Positions 16,432 through 24,404 of a stretch of DNA of 64,000 bases are shown one piece after another. The notes beneath the pieces are model-generated. The model saw nothing but the letters and a program-made list of their open reading frames with translations. It was not told the origin of the DNA and made no database searches. The stretch is from Flavobacterium sp. (GTDB lineage: Bacteria; Bacteroidota; Bacteroidia; Flavobacteriales; Flavobacteriaceae). The stretch is taken from NCBI GenBank assembly GCA_015234525.1, contig JADGMX010000041.1:349890-413889 (forward strand), written 5' to 3'. The translations under genes and the position numbers were made by a program. How positions within the stretch are numbered: the stretch's first letter is position 1; the number at the start of each line of letters is the position of its first letter.

Positions 16432-17019
16432 ATGATTTTACCAATAGTTGGTTATGGCGACCCGGTGTTGCGAAAAGTAGGTGTTGAAATCACACCCGAA
16501 TATCCACATCTGAAAGACATCATTGCCGACATGTACGAAACCATGTACAACGCATATGGTGTTGGATTGGCGGCGCCGCAGGTCGGATTGGCGATCAGAC
16601 TTTTCGTGATCGATACCAAACCGTTTTCCGAAGACGACGAGCTTTCGACTGAAGAACGCGAACAATTGAAAAACTTCAAGCAAACCTTCATCAATGCAAA
16701 AATGCTGAAAGAAGAAGGTGAGGAGTGGGGTTTCAACGAAGGTTGTCTGAGCATTCCCGAAGTTCGTGAAGACGTATATCGCAATGAGCGAATTACAATC
16801 GAGTATTTCGATGCCGATTTCAACAAAAAAACTGAGGTTTACGACGGCTTCATCGCCCGTGTGATTCAGCACGAGTACGATCATATCGAAGGCATTCTTT
16901 TTACCGACAAAATTTCGTCGTTGAAAAAACGCCTGATCACCAAGAAATTACACAATATCATGGAGGGCAAAACCCGTCCGGATTATAAAATGAAATTTGT
17001 AGCCAAAAAAGGCAGATAA
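16432..17019 (+). CDS. def: Peptide deformylase
   Basis: The 195-residue metalloenzyme removes the formyl group from nascent polypeptides. All three family motifs are intact: GVGLAAPQVG at 43-52, EGCLSIP at 103-109 with the metal ligand C105, and HEYDH at 147-151 with two histidine ligands and the catalytic glutamate. An acidic insertion (residues 66-80, SEDDELSTEEREQ) before the second motif is common in Bacteroidota deformylases. It is followed after 16 bases by a DUF5606 gene and then mazG, a conserved Flavobacteriaceae order. Confidence 0.96.
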   Translation: MILPIVGYGDPVLRKVGVEITPEYPHLKDIIADMYETMYNAYGVGLAAPQVGLAIRLFVIDTKPFSEDDELSTEEREQLKNFKQTFINAKMLKEEGEEWGFNEGCLSIPEVREDVYRNERITIEYFDADFNKKTEVYDGFIARVIQHEYDHIEGILFTDKISSLKKRLITKKLHNIMEGKTRPDYKMKFVAKKGR

Positions 17020-17035
17020 AAATAAATAGCTTATT

Positions 17036-17542
17036 ATGAACTTAGAGAAAGTATTGGCCATTTCTGGCAAACCGGGATTATATGTTTTAAAAGTGCAAAC
17101 AAGATCAGGTTTCGTAGCTGAATCATTGCTTGACGGAAAGAAAATAACAGTAGGTCTTAGAAGTAATGTCAGCCTTTTATCGGAAATTTCGATGTACACC
17201 AATACTGCTGAGAAACCGTTGGCTGAAGTAATGCGTAACATCGCTGAAAAAGAAGATAACGGACCGGCAGTGTCTCATAAAGAGGATAACGACAAACTGA
17301 TCGCTTACTTTAAAGAAATTCTTCCCGATTACGATCAAGATCGTGTTTATACATCAGATATCAAGAAGGTACTTAACTGGTACAATCTTCTTCAAAGTAA
17401 AGGAATGGTTTCTAAAGAAGCGCCAAAGGCTGATGCTAAGTCGGCTGCCGCAGAAGCAGAACCAGAAATGGTCGCTGAAGAGGTTGCAACTGAAGCAGCT
17501 CCGCCAAAGAAAAAAGCGGCTGCAAAAAAGAAAGCGGAGTAA
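17036..17542 (+). CDS. DUF5606 domain protein
   Basis: A 168-residue protein. The first 125 residues are compact and match the DUF5606 family found in Bacteroidota (LEKVLAISGKPGLYVL at the start, then LSEISMYTN and PLAEVMRNI). The C-terminal 40 residues are low-complexity, Ala/Glu/Lys-rich, and end in lysine-alanine repeats (PPKKKAAAKKK), which suggests nucleic-acid contact or simply a disordered tail. The start resembles an SH3-like small barrel, but no function is established. Its fixed place between def and mazG hints at a translation or nucleotide quality-control link. Confidence 0.8.
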   Translation: MNLEKVLAISGKPGLYVLKVQTRSGFVAESLLDGKKITVGLRSNVSLLSEISMYTNTAEKPLAEVMRNIAEKEDNGPAVSHKEDNDKLIAYFKEILPDYDQDRVYTSDIKKVLNWYNLLQSKGMVSKEAPKADAKSAAAEAEPEMVAEEVATEAAPPKKKAAAKKKAE

Positions 17543-17582
17543 TCTTTTAACTCAATCGCATTTTGCGATAAACATCTAGCCT

Positions 17583-18362
17583 ATGTATACTAAAAAACTG
17601 CAACTCGAGGCCTATGAGCGTCTTCTCGATATCATGGATGATTTGCGGGAAAAGTGTCCGTGGGATAAAAAGCAGACCCTTCAAAGCTTGCGTCATCTCA
17701 CTATCGAGGAAACGTATGAACTTGGCGATGCCATCCTAAACAACGATCACGACGAGATCAAAAAAGAACTCGGCGATTTGTTGCTTCATATCGTATTTTA
17801 TGCCAAAATCGGTAGTGAAACAGGAGCGTTCGACATGGCGGATGTGGCTAACGGAATCTGCGATAAACTCATCAACCGACATCCACATATTTATGGCGAT
17901 GTTGAGGTTAAAGATGAAGAAGAAGTTAAACGCAACTGGGAACAAATTAAACTAGCCGAAGGTAAAAAATCGGTGTTGGAAGGCGTTCCGGCCGGATTGC
18001 CCGCACTGGTAAAGGCGTCTCGGATTCAGGATAAAGTAAAAGGCGTTGGATTCGATTGGGAAGAACCAAATCAGGTTTGGGACAAAGTCAACGAAGAACT
18101 TCAGGAGCTTCAAAACGAGGTTGCCGCTGGCGATCACGACAAGATTGAAGGTGAGTTTGGCGATGTGCTATTCTCCCTGATTAATTACGCCCGATTCCTG
18201 AACATCAGTGCTGAAGACGCGCTAGAACGAACCAATAAAAAATTCATCAAAAGGTTTCAATATCTCGAAAGCAAAGCCGCCGAGATCGGAAAGCCCTTAA
18301 GCGAGATGACTCTTGCCGAAATGGACGTTTATTGGAACTCTTCAAAACAATTTGACAAATAA
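17583..18362 (+). CDS. mazG: Nucleoside triphosphate pyrophosphohydrolase MazG
   Basis: A 259-residue protein with two tandem MazG modules, each with the metal-binding EExxE...ExxD pattern: ECPWDKKQTLQ-type entry followed by EETYELGDAI and KKELGDLLLHIVFYAK in the first half, then NEELQELQNEV and EGEFGDVLFSLINYAR in the second. The enzyme converts NTPs to NMPs plus pyrophosphate and may lower (p)ppGpp or remove damaged nucleotides. It follows the DUF5606 gene by 40 bases and is closed by a strong bidirectional terminator. Confidence 0.93.
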   Translation: MYTKKLQLEAYERLLDIMDDLREKCPWDKKQTLQSLRHLTIEETYELGDAILNNDHDEIKKELGDLLLHIVFYAKIGSETGAFDMADVANGICDKLINRHPHIYGDVEVKDEEEVKRNWEQIKLAEGKKSVLEGVPAGLPALVKASRIQDKVKGVGFDWEEPNQVWDKVNEELQELQNEVAAGDHDKIEGEFGDVLFSLINYARFLNISAEDALERTNKKFIKRFQYLESKAAEIGKPLSEMTLAEMDVYWNSSKQFDK

Positions 18363-18393
18363 AAAAAAGCCATCCGACAGGATGGCTTTTTTT
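18361..18393. terminator. Bidirectional rho-independent terminator between mazG and the DUF349 gene
   Basis: The stem GCCATCC/GGATGGC (18369-18375 and 18380-18386, loop GACA) is extended by an A-run on the left and a T-run on the right, so it works for both convergent genes. It is the only convergent junction in the window that has a recognisable terminator between short-spaced genes. Confidence 0.92.
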
Positions 18394-20547
18394 CTATTCA
18401 GTTTGAATGCTTCGTAACTGCTTTAACTTCGTGCGAAGCGTATTTAATTCTTCCTTGTGGTTTTCAATGTTCTTCCGAACTTCATTTACCATCGGATTGT
18501 TTCCTTTAGCATTCGCAAAGAACTGAATGTTGTTCTCAAGCTGCAGGATCTCCGACTGAACTTCGTCGATTTTTCGCATCAAGAAAATCTTTTCGTTCTC
18601 CAATTTACGAGTGTCATTTCCTTCCGCAAGCGACTCCAATCGGTTTGAGAATCGCATCATGTCCGCATCTTTCTTGCTCAAGCTGAGCTTCTCGAATAAG
18701 GCATCCAATATTTTATTGAATTTCCCCTCGATATGACGACGCGCCGACGGAACACGGCCCAAACCTTTCCAATTTTCTATATGTTCCTTGATCGCAGCCA
18801 GATCGGTTTTATGATCGCCTGTCATCTGAAACTCGCGGAGTTTTTCCAAATATGATTTCTTCTTTTCAAAAGCTTCGAGTTCTTCGGCGTTTTCCTCTGA
18901 ACGGCTTTCTTTCAAACGCTCGAAATAGTGGTTGCAGGCGCCGCGGAATTCCTTCCAAAGTTTATCTGAATATTTTCGCGGAACATGCCCAATTTGCTTC
19001 CATTCTTCCTGAATCTGCTTCATGATTGGCGTTGTAGTCGCAAAATCGTCGCTATTTTGAAGTTCTTTGGCTTTTTCAACAAGCGCAGTCTTCTTGCTTA
19101 AATTGTCGTTCTGATCTTTCTTAATATCCTTGTAAAACGAGTTCTTCAGGCTGTTAAACTCGCGAACCGCATTCTTAAAGCTAGACCACGTTTCTTCATT
19201 AACTTCGAGCGGAACTTTCCCGAGCGAGAAAAATTCATTTCGCAACGCTTCAACTTTGTCGATTTGCCCAAGCCAGGCTGAATGTGTGCCGACTTTCTCC
19301 TTCGAAAGTTCCTGAAGTTGGGCAATGATTGCCTGCTTTTTCTCCAGATTTTCCTGTTCCGAACCGCGTTGTTTTTCAAAAAGTTCTTCGCGTTTGTCGT
19401 GCATTTGCTTGGTCAATTCGCTAAAGCGATTCCAGATTTCCTCACGGTGTTGTCTGGAAACGGGCCCGATCTCTTCCTTCCAGATCCGGTGAAGATCCTG
19501 AAGCTCGCGGAACGCTTTGTTAACATCATTTTCATTCACCAATTCCTCAACCCGCGCAATGATTTTTTGCTTTAATTCGAGGTTGTGTTTAAAATCCAGA
19601 TCGCGCGCCTCACGGTCTAAGTGAAGGTAATCGTAGAAATTCTCAACGTGGAAATGGTAATTGTTCCAAACGTGGTTATACTTGTCCTTCGGAATCGGTC
19701 CGGCGTTTTTCCAGCGCTCCCGAATTTCGTTAAAATGCTTTAGCGTATCCTTGATGTTCTCCTGTGGATTAATCAGGTTTTTGAGCTCTTCAACAATTTC
19801 AAGACGCTTTTCAAGGTTCGCCTGAAGGTTGTTTTGCTGGCTTTTGTGATGCGCGTTTCGCTTGTCGCGGTAAAGTCCGTACAATTGGTCAAATCGCGCT
19901 TTAAGCGGATAATTATAGTCGAAATCCTCAGTGTCATCAGGGTTTTCCCGATGATGTGCTTCTCGTTTTTCTTCGATTAGCGCGTGATATTTCGATAAAA
20001 AGTTTCGTTTGATTTCCTCAACATGATCGCGAATCGCAGTAATTCCGTAATTGGTAACAAGTTTTTCAAGCTCATTGACCAAAGTATCCATTTCATAATC
20101 CTGATATTCAGGCATTAGTAGCGATTCCATTTCGCGTGTCGAGGTGTCGTTGTCGGCAGATTCCGCCATCGATAAAACAGTTTCCTGCAATTCGGTCGCG
20201 CCCGCATGTTCAACACGGTCGATCACATTTCCGGTCTGGTCGATGTTGTCGTTTTTTTCAATAGCCTCAGCAATAGCCTCTTCGCGCTCATCGTCAATTT
20301 CAATCGGCTCGTTTTCAGCGTTACCTTCGATCGGCTGATCATTATTTTCAGTTAGAAGGTCTTCCGGAACATCGTCGTTTTCTTTGGCTTCTGCCGCAAA
20401 AAACGCATCAAGTGGCGCTACCGTTTCTTCTTGTGGCGTCTCATCGATGATTTCATTTTGCGCATCTGGCGCTGAATTTTGAGTCGGATTCTCCGGTGTC
20501 ATCTGTCCGTCTGCGTTTTGCAGGTTGTCGTTCTTTTCTTCTAACAT
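18394..20547 (-). CDS. DUF349 repeat coiled-coil protein
   Basis: A 717-residue protein. The first 150 residues are acidic and disordered-looking (runs of E, D, N and Q). From about residue 210 on there are at least five DUF349 units, recognisable by I-x-x-R-W-K-N-A/G-x-I/V-P-K/R followed by an aromatic-rich helix (for example ERWKNAGPIPKDKYNHVW and EWKQIGHVPRKYSDKLW). The C-terminus is a heptad-rich coiled coil. Such proteins are widespread in Bacteroidota, but no function is established. A near-consensus -7 element (TATCTTTC) lies at about 20592-20585. Confidence 0.85.
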   Translation of the reverse strand: MLEEKNDNLQNADGQMTPENPTQNSAPDAQNEIIDETPQEETVAPLDAFFAAEAKENDDVPEDLLTENNDQPIEGNAENEPIEIDDEREEAIAEAIEKNDNIDQTGNVIDRVEHAGATELQETVLSMAESADNDTSTREMESLLMPEYQDYEMDTLVNELEKLVTNYGITAIRDHVEEIKRNFLSKYHALIEEKREAHHRENPDDTEDFDYNYPLKARFDQLYGLYRDKRNAHHKSQQNNLQANLEKRLEIVEELKNLINPQENIKDTLKHFNEIRERWKNAGPIPKDKYNHVWNNYHFHVENFYDYLHLDREARDLDFKHNLELKQKIIARVEELVNENDVNKAFRELQDLHRIWKEEIGPVSRQHREEIWNRFSELTKQMHDKREELFEKQRGSEQENLEKKQAIIAQLQELSKEKVGTHSAWLGQIDKVEALRNEFFSLGKVPLEVNEETWSSFKNAVREFNSLKNSFYKDIKKDQNDNLSKKTALVEKAKELQNSDDFATTTPIMKQIQEEWKQIGHVPRKYSDKLWKEFRGACNHYFERLKESRSEENAEELEAFEKKKSYLEKLREFQMTGDHKTDLAAIKEHIENWKGLGRVPSARRHIEGKFNKILDALFEKLSLSKKDADMMRFSNRLESLAEGNDTRKLENEKIFLMRKIDEVQSEILQLENNIQFFANAKGNNPMVNEVRKNIENHKEELNTLRTKLKQLRSIQTE

Positions 20548-20673
20548 CGTCTAAATGTTTAAGGTTGCTGATAAAAAATACTGCGAAAGATACTAAACGC
20601 GACGTTAAATTCAAAGAAAAAGGTCGGCAGTCGATAAGCGACATTGGTTTTTTTTCGAAATTTTCGATGTTCA

Positions 20674-20755
20674 GGAGCTTGGTCCCGCTATCCGCTATAT
20701 CTTTTTTCGGCCTGTCGGCACAAAAAAAGGATGCCGCTCCTATCGGGGCTAGAGC
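20674..20755 (-). repeat. Dispersed intergenic repeat, family I, copy D
   Basis: On the minus strand it reads CTCTAGCCCCGATAGG, AGCGGCATCC, a T-run, GTGCCGACAGGCCG, an A-run, then GATATAGCGGATAGCGGG. The central T-run and A-run flank a short GC hairpin. It lies just downstream of aroE. The other copies are at 21568 (A), 45207 (B), 58660 (C) and a half copy at 61698 (E). Confidence 0.75.
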
Positions 20756-20767
20756 AATCGGGTTCGC

Positions 20768-21502
20768 TTACAAATTATTCCAGATTTTCCACGACGCCTC
20801 AGCCTGGCCAACAAGCATTTCGTAGCCGTTAATGATCGTAGCTCCGGCTGTTTCGCCGCGTTGTAAAAAGCGTGTTTTCCCGGGATTGTAGATTAAATCA
20901 TAAAGCAAATGCGATTTGCCTAAGTGCTGAAACGGAATTTCAGGCGCGCGGTCAATCTCCGGCGAAGTGCCAATCGGCGTGCAGTTGATGATTACGGTAT
21001 GTTCAGATAAGATTTCCGGGTCGAGTTGGCGGTATAAAAGCGTATCGTTTACTTTTTGCCGCGACACGAATTTATAGCCGATTCCAAGCGAATCAAGTGC
21101 AAAGGCAACTGCTTTTGAAGCGCCGCCGGTTCCTAAAATCAACGCTTTTTGATGATGTGGTTTCAATAACGGTTTGATCGAATCCCGAAATCCGATGTGA
21201 TCGGTGTTGTGACCGATGTGTTTTCCATCGGCGACTTCGATGGTATTTACCGCGCCGATTGTTTTGGCATCGTTAGATAAATCGTCGAGAAACGGGATAA
21301 CTGCTTGCTTGTATGGAATGGTAACGTTGAGTCCGCGTAGGTTTTTGGTTTTCAAAACGTCGCTTAGCTGAGAAATATTGGTTACGTCGAAATTTACATA
21401 TTGAGCGTTTATGTTATCGCGTTCAAATTTCTGATTGAAATAGTTTCGGGAGAACGAATAGGCGATATTTTTGCCAAGAAGGCCGAAAATTTGTTTTTCC
21501 AT
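20768..21502 (-). CDS. aroE: Shikimate dehydrogenase
   Basis: The 244-residue NADP-dependent enzyme reduces 3-dehydroshikimate in aromatic amino-acid synthesis. Motifs are FGLLGKNIAYSFSRNYF at the N-terminus, GLNVTIPYKQAV with the catalytic lysine, GAVNTIE, the glycine-rich cofactor loop ILGTGGASKAV, and VIINCTPIGTSP. The protein is short compared with the 270-280 residues of E. coli AroE but typical for Flavobacteriaceae. The gene is isolated by repeat copies on both sides, which point in opposite directions. Confidence 0.9.
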   Translation of the reverse strand: MEKQIFGLLGKNIAYSFSRNYFNQKFERDNINAQYVNFDVTNISQLSDVLKTKNLRGLNVTIPYKQAVIPFLDDLSNDAKTIGAVNTIEVADGKHIGHNTDHIGFRDSIKPLLKPHHQKALILGTGGASKAVAFALDSLGIGYKFVSRQKVNDTLLYRQLDPEILSEHTVIINCTPIGTSPEIDRAPEIPFQHLGKSHLLYDLIYNPGKTRFLQRGETAGATIINGYEMLVGQAEASWKIWNNL

Positions 21503-21567
21503 TTTACGGGTATTAATCCACCAAAAGGTTCCAGATCAAAAGCGATTTGCGTTAAACGACCAATTTG

Positions 21568-21657
21568 GCCCTAGCCCCGATGGGAAGCGGCATCCTTTTT
21601 TGCGTGGAGTGTGCGAAATGCAAAAAAGATACAGCGGACAGCGGGAATCAGCTTCTC
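21568..21657 (+). repeat. Dispersed intergenic repeat, family I, copy A
   Basis: Reads GCCCTAGCCCCGATGGG, AAGCGGCATCC, a T-run, then GC...GC around a 16-base loop, an A-run, GATACAGCGGACAGCGGG and AATCAGCTTCTC. Opposite orientation to copy D, and both have the AGCCCC end nearest aroE, so the pair brackets aroE as an inverted repeat. Confidence 0.75.
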
Positions 21658-21682
21658 ATCATCAAAGTTATGAATTGGGCAC

Positions 21683-21704
21683 AAAAAAGTCCGGATAACC
21701 GGAC
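21683..21704 (-). terminator. Rho-independent terminator of the TPR gene
   Basis: Perfect stem GTCCGG/CCGGAC (21689-21694 and 21699-21704) with a four-base loop, followed on the minus strand by six T residues (21688-21683). It lies two bases after the TPR gene's stop codon. Confidence 0.88.
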
Positions 21705-21705
21705 C

Positions 21706-23124
21706 TTATTTTTTCTGCTTTTTGATAAAATTCTGAATGGCGCGTTTTGCCCAAATTGTAGGAAAAAGCTCCTTGAGAAGCGTGTGATTGTCGTAGTTCA
21801 GGCGAAGTGCTTCAGCCAGGTGATACAAACCTTTTGTCGACTCTTCCATCATCAGGTAAAGTCCGGCAAGTCGGTATGAAACTTCGTATTCGTTCGGGAA
21901 ATATTCGGTTGCTTGCATAAGGGTTTGCACGGCTGCGTCCCATTCGCCTAAATATTGGAGGATGTCGACCCAGAAAAGCCAGGTGTCGAGTTGGTAATCG
22001 CCGAATTCGACTGCTTTGCGATAACCTTCTTCGGCTTCTTCAAAAAGGTTTAGCGCCTTGCTGATAGTTGCGTAACGTTTCCAGTAAAGTCGGTTTTCAT
22101 TGTCGATTGCAAGTGCTTTATTGACGTAAAAAAGGGCTTTTTGATAATTTTTCTGACGAACGTAATAGTCGGTTATGGCGATCCAGCCTTTGTCGAGAAG
22201 CGGATCTTCGTGGACGGTTTTGTTGAAATACTTGAGGGCTTTGACCTTATCGCCAAGTTTCTCGTAGCATTTCCCGATCCGCAACAGCGCGTATGATGTT
22301 GGGTCGTCAAGTTCGATAGTTCGTTTGTAGCTTTCGATGGCGTCCTGGTAGCGTTTGAGTCGCTCGAGCGCTTTACCGCGTTCCATAAACGCACCGAGGA
22401 ATTCGTCGTCGATATAAGTTGCAAACTCGAATGCGCGAACGGCTTGCTCGTATTGTTTTAGCCCGTAGTGTAGTCGGCCTGCCTGATGCCATGCAATTTC
22501 GCTATACGGATTCCGCTCGATGTATTTCATCAGGTAATCGATAGCTTCGGTATTTTGATCGAGGAATTCGAAGCAATAGACCACGTTGTAAAGCGCGGCT
22601 TGATCTTCGGTATCTTCTTCCAGACACTTGATGAAATTCTCTTTTGCGAGTTCGAGATTGTCCATAAAGAGATATTCCATACCGATCAGGTTGTAGACAT
22701 CGGCAAAGTCGTCGGTATATTGAAGTGCAATTTTCAAGAGTTCAACTGCCTTTTCGTGGTTGTCGCGTTTGGAGTAGATGTTGGCTTTTTGAATGTAAAT
22801 CTCCTCGTTGTGCGGTTCAAAGGCGTAGAGTTCGTTGAGCAGTTTTTCGGCCGCGTCGAGCTTATCGTCATAAACGAGCATTTCAACCTGGACTAATTTA
22901 AGCCCGGTTGATTTTGGGTGCTGTTCAAGTGCGAGTTTTAAGGCTTTTTTTGCCAGGGATGATTTTCCCATGTCGAGATAATGCAAAATAATCTCTTCGA
23001 ATTCTTCAGAATCAAAAAAGAGTACTTTGTTGGTTTTCAGCATCGACTCAAATTTTGACAGGGATAAATTATAATCTTCTTCTTCGTTGCTTAGTTGCAT
23101 ACTGTTGTTCTTTAAATTATCCAT
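21706..23124 (-). CDS. Tetratricopeptide repeat protein (cytoplasmic)
   Basis: A 472-residue protein made of about ten to twelve TPR units from residue 60 on (examples: AIDYLMKYIERNPYSEIAWHQ, AVRAFEFATYIDDEFLGAF, AIESYKRTIELDDPTSYAL). No signal peptide or membrane segment is seen. The conserved N-terminus SNEEEDYNLSLSKFESML is characteristic of a Flavobacteriaceae TPR protein of unknown function. I chose ATG 23124; a second in-frame ATG is 21 bases downstream, and an 8-codon longer version starts within a weak -7-like sequence (TACTTTTA). It likely scaffolds protein complexes. Confidence 0.8.
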   Translation of the reverse strand: MDNLKNNSMQLSNEEEDYNLSLSKFESMLKTNKVLFFDSEEFEEIILHYLDMGKSSLAKKALKLALEQHPKSTGLKLVQVEMLVYDDKLDAAEKLLNELYAFEPHNEEIYIQKANIYSKRDNHEKAVELLKIALQYTDDFADVYNLIGMEYLFMDNLELAKENFIKCLEEDTEDQAALYNVVYCFEFLDQNTEAIDYLMKYIERNPYSEIAWHQAGRLHYGLKQYEQAVRAFEFATYIDDEFLGAFMERGKALERLKRYQDAIESYKRTIELDDPTSYALLRIGKCYEKLGDKVKALKYFNKTVHEDPLLDKGWIAITDYYVRQKNYQKALFYVNKALAIDNENRLYWKRYATISKALNLFEEAEEGYRKAVEFGDYQLDTWLFWVDILQYLGEWDAAVQTLMQATEYFPNEYEVSYRLAGLYLMMEESTKGLYHLAEALRLNYDNHTLLKELFPTIWAKRAIQNFIKKQKK

Positions 23125-23214
23125 ACTAAAAGTACGGTGTGCATTCATGCCTATGGTGAAAATCTGGAGTTCTTGTGAACAATTTAATTAACAACGACCA
23201 ACATGAGTTGCAAG

Positions 23215-24402
23215 TTATTGCGCGGCTTCGATCTCGTCGAGCACTTTTAGGATTATGGCGCAACCTTCGCGAATTTCCTCTTCTGAAATAGTAAGAGGCG
23301 GCGTGATCCGGACAGCCCGTCCTTCAAAAAGTAGCCAAAATAAAATTACGCCTTTATCCTGACATTGTAATATAACCTGATTGGTGATTTCGGCAGACGG
23401 AGTCATTGCTGCAAGCATAAGACCTCTGCCGCGGATTTCCTCTATCAAAGGATGTACCAGAAGTTGTCTGAACAATGCCTCCTTGACTAAGGTTTGCTCC
23501 ATCATGCTGGTCTCAGTGATTTCTCTTAAAGTTGCCAAACAAGCTGCCGCTATGACAGGATGTCCGCCAAAGGTTGTGATATGTCCGAGTTTGGGATTTT
23601 CTGACAGTAAACTCATCATTTCAGACGAGGCTGTAAAGGCACCAACCGGCATTCCGCCGCCCATTCCTTTTCCGAGAATCACTATATCGGGAACAACATC
23701 GTAATTTTCGAAACCAAATAGTTTTCCGGTTCGGCCAAATCCGGGTTGGATCTCGTCGATGATCATCAGCGTGCCGGTTTCGTTACAGCGCTCGCGGACT
23801 TTCTTTAAATATCCGTTTGCGGGTTCGATAAATCCGGCGCCGCCTTGAATGCTTTCAAGAATCACTCCGGCGGTTTGTGTGGTGATTTTTTGCAAGTCCT
23901 CGACGTTGTTGAATCGGATAAACGAAACGTCCGGAATTAATGGCCGAAACGCGCGTTTTCGTTCTTCAAAACCCATGACGCTCATCGATCCCATCGTGTT
24001 GCCGTGATAAGCGTCGTAACAAGATACAAGTGCACTTCGTCCGGTAACGCGGCGGGCGAGTTTAAGCGCGCCTTCGGTGGCTTCGGTTCCCGAGTTGACA
24101 AGGTATGTGGTTTCAAGAGGCTGTGGTAGCAACGATGCCAATAGTTTGCAATATTCAACAGCCGGGCTCTGCGAATATTCGCCGTAAACCATTACATGCG
24201 AATATTTGTCGAGCTGATCTTTGATGGCGTCGTTCACGCGCTGGTTCCGATGACCTAGCGAGCATGCCGAAACGCCTGCAACCAAGTCGAGATATTTGTT
24301 GTTTTTGGTGTCGTAAATATATGATCCTTCTGCATGAGAAACCTCCATTCCGAGTGGATACGGAGAGGTTTGCGCCTGATATTTTAAGAAATTCTGATTC
24401 AA
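23215..24402 (-). CDS. Class III pyridoxal-phosphate aminotransferase
   Basis: The 395-residue fold-type I enzyme shows the class III (acetylornithine/4-aminobutyrate) pattern: NSGTEATEGALKLARRVTGR near residue 100, the PLP aspartate in IIDEIQPGFGRTGKLF, and the Schiff-base lysine in ILGKGMGGGMPVGAF. In Flavobacteriaceae this is usually called an aspartate aminotransferase family protein; ornithine or acetylornithine specificity cannot be told from sequence, and no arg genes are adjacent. The ATG lies two bases after the stop of the OstA-like gene, so the two are co-transcribed. Confidence 0.87.
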   Translation of the reverse strand: MNQNFLKYQAQTSPYPLGMEVSHAEGSYIYDTKNNKYLDLVAGVSACSLGHRNQRVNDAIKDQLDKYSHVMVYGEYSQSPAVEYCKLLASLLPQPLETTYLVNSGTEATEGALKLARRVTGRSALVSCYDAYHGNTMGSMSVMGFEERKRAFRPLIPDVSFIRFNNVEDLQKITTQTAGVILESIQGGAGFIEPANGYLKKVRERCNETGTLMIIDEIQPGFGRTGKLFGFENYDVVPDIVILGKGMGGGMPVGAFTASSEMMSLLSENPKLGHITTFGGHPVIAAACLATLREITETSMMEQTLVKEALFRQLLVHPLIEEIRGRGLMLAAMTPSAEITNQVILQCQDKGVILFWLLFEGRAVRITPPLTISEEEIREGCAIILKVLDEIEAAQ

Positions 24403-24404
24403 TT

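Noticed and set aside
20496..20825. Rightward reading frame of about 109 codons next to aroE
   Set aside because: It runs across the family I repeat copy D and the 3' end of aroE in the wrong strand and has no family-like sequence.
21565..21879. Rightward reading frame of about 104 codons between aroE and the TPR gene
   Set aside because: Its first half is the translated family I repeat copy A, and its second half is antisense to the TPR gene.
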